The notes under the pieces: model-generated
Databases searched by the model: none
What the model saw: the letters and a program-made list of their open reading frames with translations, nothing else
What the model was told of the DNA's origin: nothing
Position numbers and translations under genes: made by a program
NCBI GenBank assembly: GCA_021773435.1
Contig: JAJFKC010000043.1
Coordinates: 1 to 32,792 of the forward strand
Length of the DNA: 32,792 bases
Direction of reading: 5' to 3'
Source of the DNA: Porticoccaceae bacterium
GTDB taxonomy: Bacteria; Pseudomonadota; Gammaproteobacteria; Pseudomonadales; Porticoccaceae
Part shown: positions 32,694-32,792 of the stretch, in pieces
Numbering within the stretch: position 1 is the stretch's first letter
Layout: each line of letters begins with the position of its first letter

Positions 32694-32792
32694 ACTGATC
32701 ATCCATTCTGGCCCATTGCGATCATTGATTCTGGTTTTATTCGATCACTTTTGTCGGATTCCCAGAATCGGTGATTGGAAAGAACCAGAATC
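32659..32792. mobile_element. Terminal repeat region of an IS, IS21-like (partial)
   Basis: Two 29-base direct repeats beginning ATTCTGGCCCATTGCGATCA (32659-32687 and 32705-32733) differ at one base, with a 46-base period. A third, shorter copy starts at 32728. Inverted half-repeats CCAGAATC follow at about 32762 and 32785. Multiple terminal transposase-binding repeats of this kind are typical of IS21-family ends, and the GATTCTGG/CGATCA wording fits what I recall of that family. The istA and istB genes would lie beyond the right edge. Confidence 0.5.

Noticed and set aside
32659-32733. CRISPR array
   Set aside because: Only two repeats plus a partial one, with a 17-base spacer, and inverted half-copies follow. 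Transposon ends explain this better; no cas genes are present.

Overview
The window looks like a chromosomal segment of a Gammaproteobacterium (a marine, Cellvibrionales-like relative is a guess). The basis is two conserved gene blocks: comEC-exbB-exbD-msbA-lpxK-kdsB-ptp-murB, and gacA/uvrY-uvrC-pgsA followed by tRNA-Cys and tRNA-Leu. The second half, from the tRNA-Leu gene to the right edge, is one end of an integrative and conjugative element (ICE) of the PFGI-1/SPI-7 class.

Layout. (1) 1-2450 is scrap-yard DNA: an IS3-type orfA remnant, an IS110-family transposase gene broken by an in-frame amber codon and missing its C-terminus, an integron attC-like site, and two small cassette-like genes (a PAS-domain protein and an AT-rich four-helix membrane protein). 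(2) 2454-5879, minus strand: a type I Baeyer-Villiger monooxygenase, a patatin-like phospholipase and a flavodoxin-fold protein. (3) 6005-14982, plus strand: DNA uptake (ComEC), an ExbB/ExbD energising pair, lipid A export and synthesis (MsbA, LpxK), Kdo activation (KdsB), a low-molecular-weight tyrosine phosphatase and MurB. Most of this is a cell-envelope operon. (4) 15060-18712, plus strand: the GacA/UvrY response regulator, UvrC, PgsA, tRNA-Cys, a 25-nt tRNA-Leu 5' fragment and an intact tRNA-Leu(UAA). (5) 18713-32792: the ICE. An AlpA-like regulator and a LexA/CI-type repressor face a Cro-like gene. Then come ParB, DUF2857, STY4528-type, TIGR03761-type, a candidate ParR, an actin-like ParM/StbA, STY4534, RadC and a DUF6573-like protein. 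An IS110-family element, an AbiEi/AbiEii toxin-antitoxin pair, a gene-poor and very hairpin-rich stretch, and terminal repeats resembling an IS21-type element follow.

How it works together. The CI-like repressor probably controls the alpA-like and cro-parB promoters through TTAGC/GCTAA operators. The ICE module supplies replication and segregation functions. No ParA (Soj) or DnaB gene lies beside parB, although both are usual in this ICE class, and an actin-type ParM sits nearby. The AbiE pair is cargo that may give phage defence or ICE stability. Its toxin carries a nucleotidyltransferase domain, a WYL-like domain and a C-terminal zinc-finger-like motif.

The observations most worth a second look are the three-part AbiEii toxin, the structured region at 32046-32430, the long inverted repeat ahead of abiEi, paired 17-19 bp palindromes in the ICE, bridge-RNA candidates of both IS110 copies, and the attC-like structures at the left. 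All family assignments come from reading motifs by eye; no database search was run.
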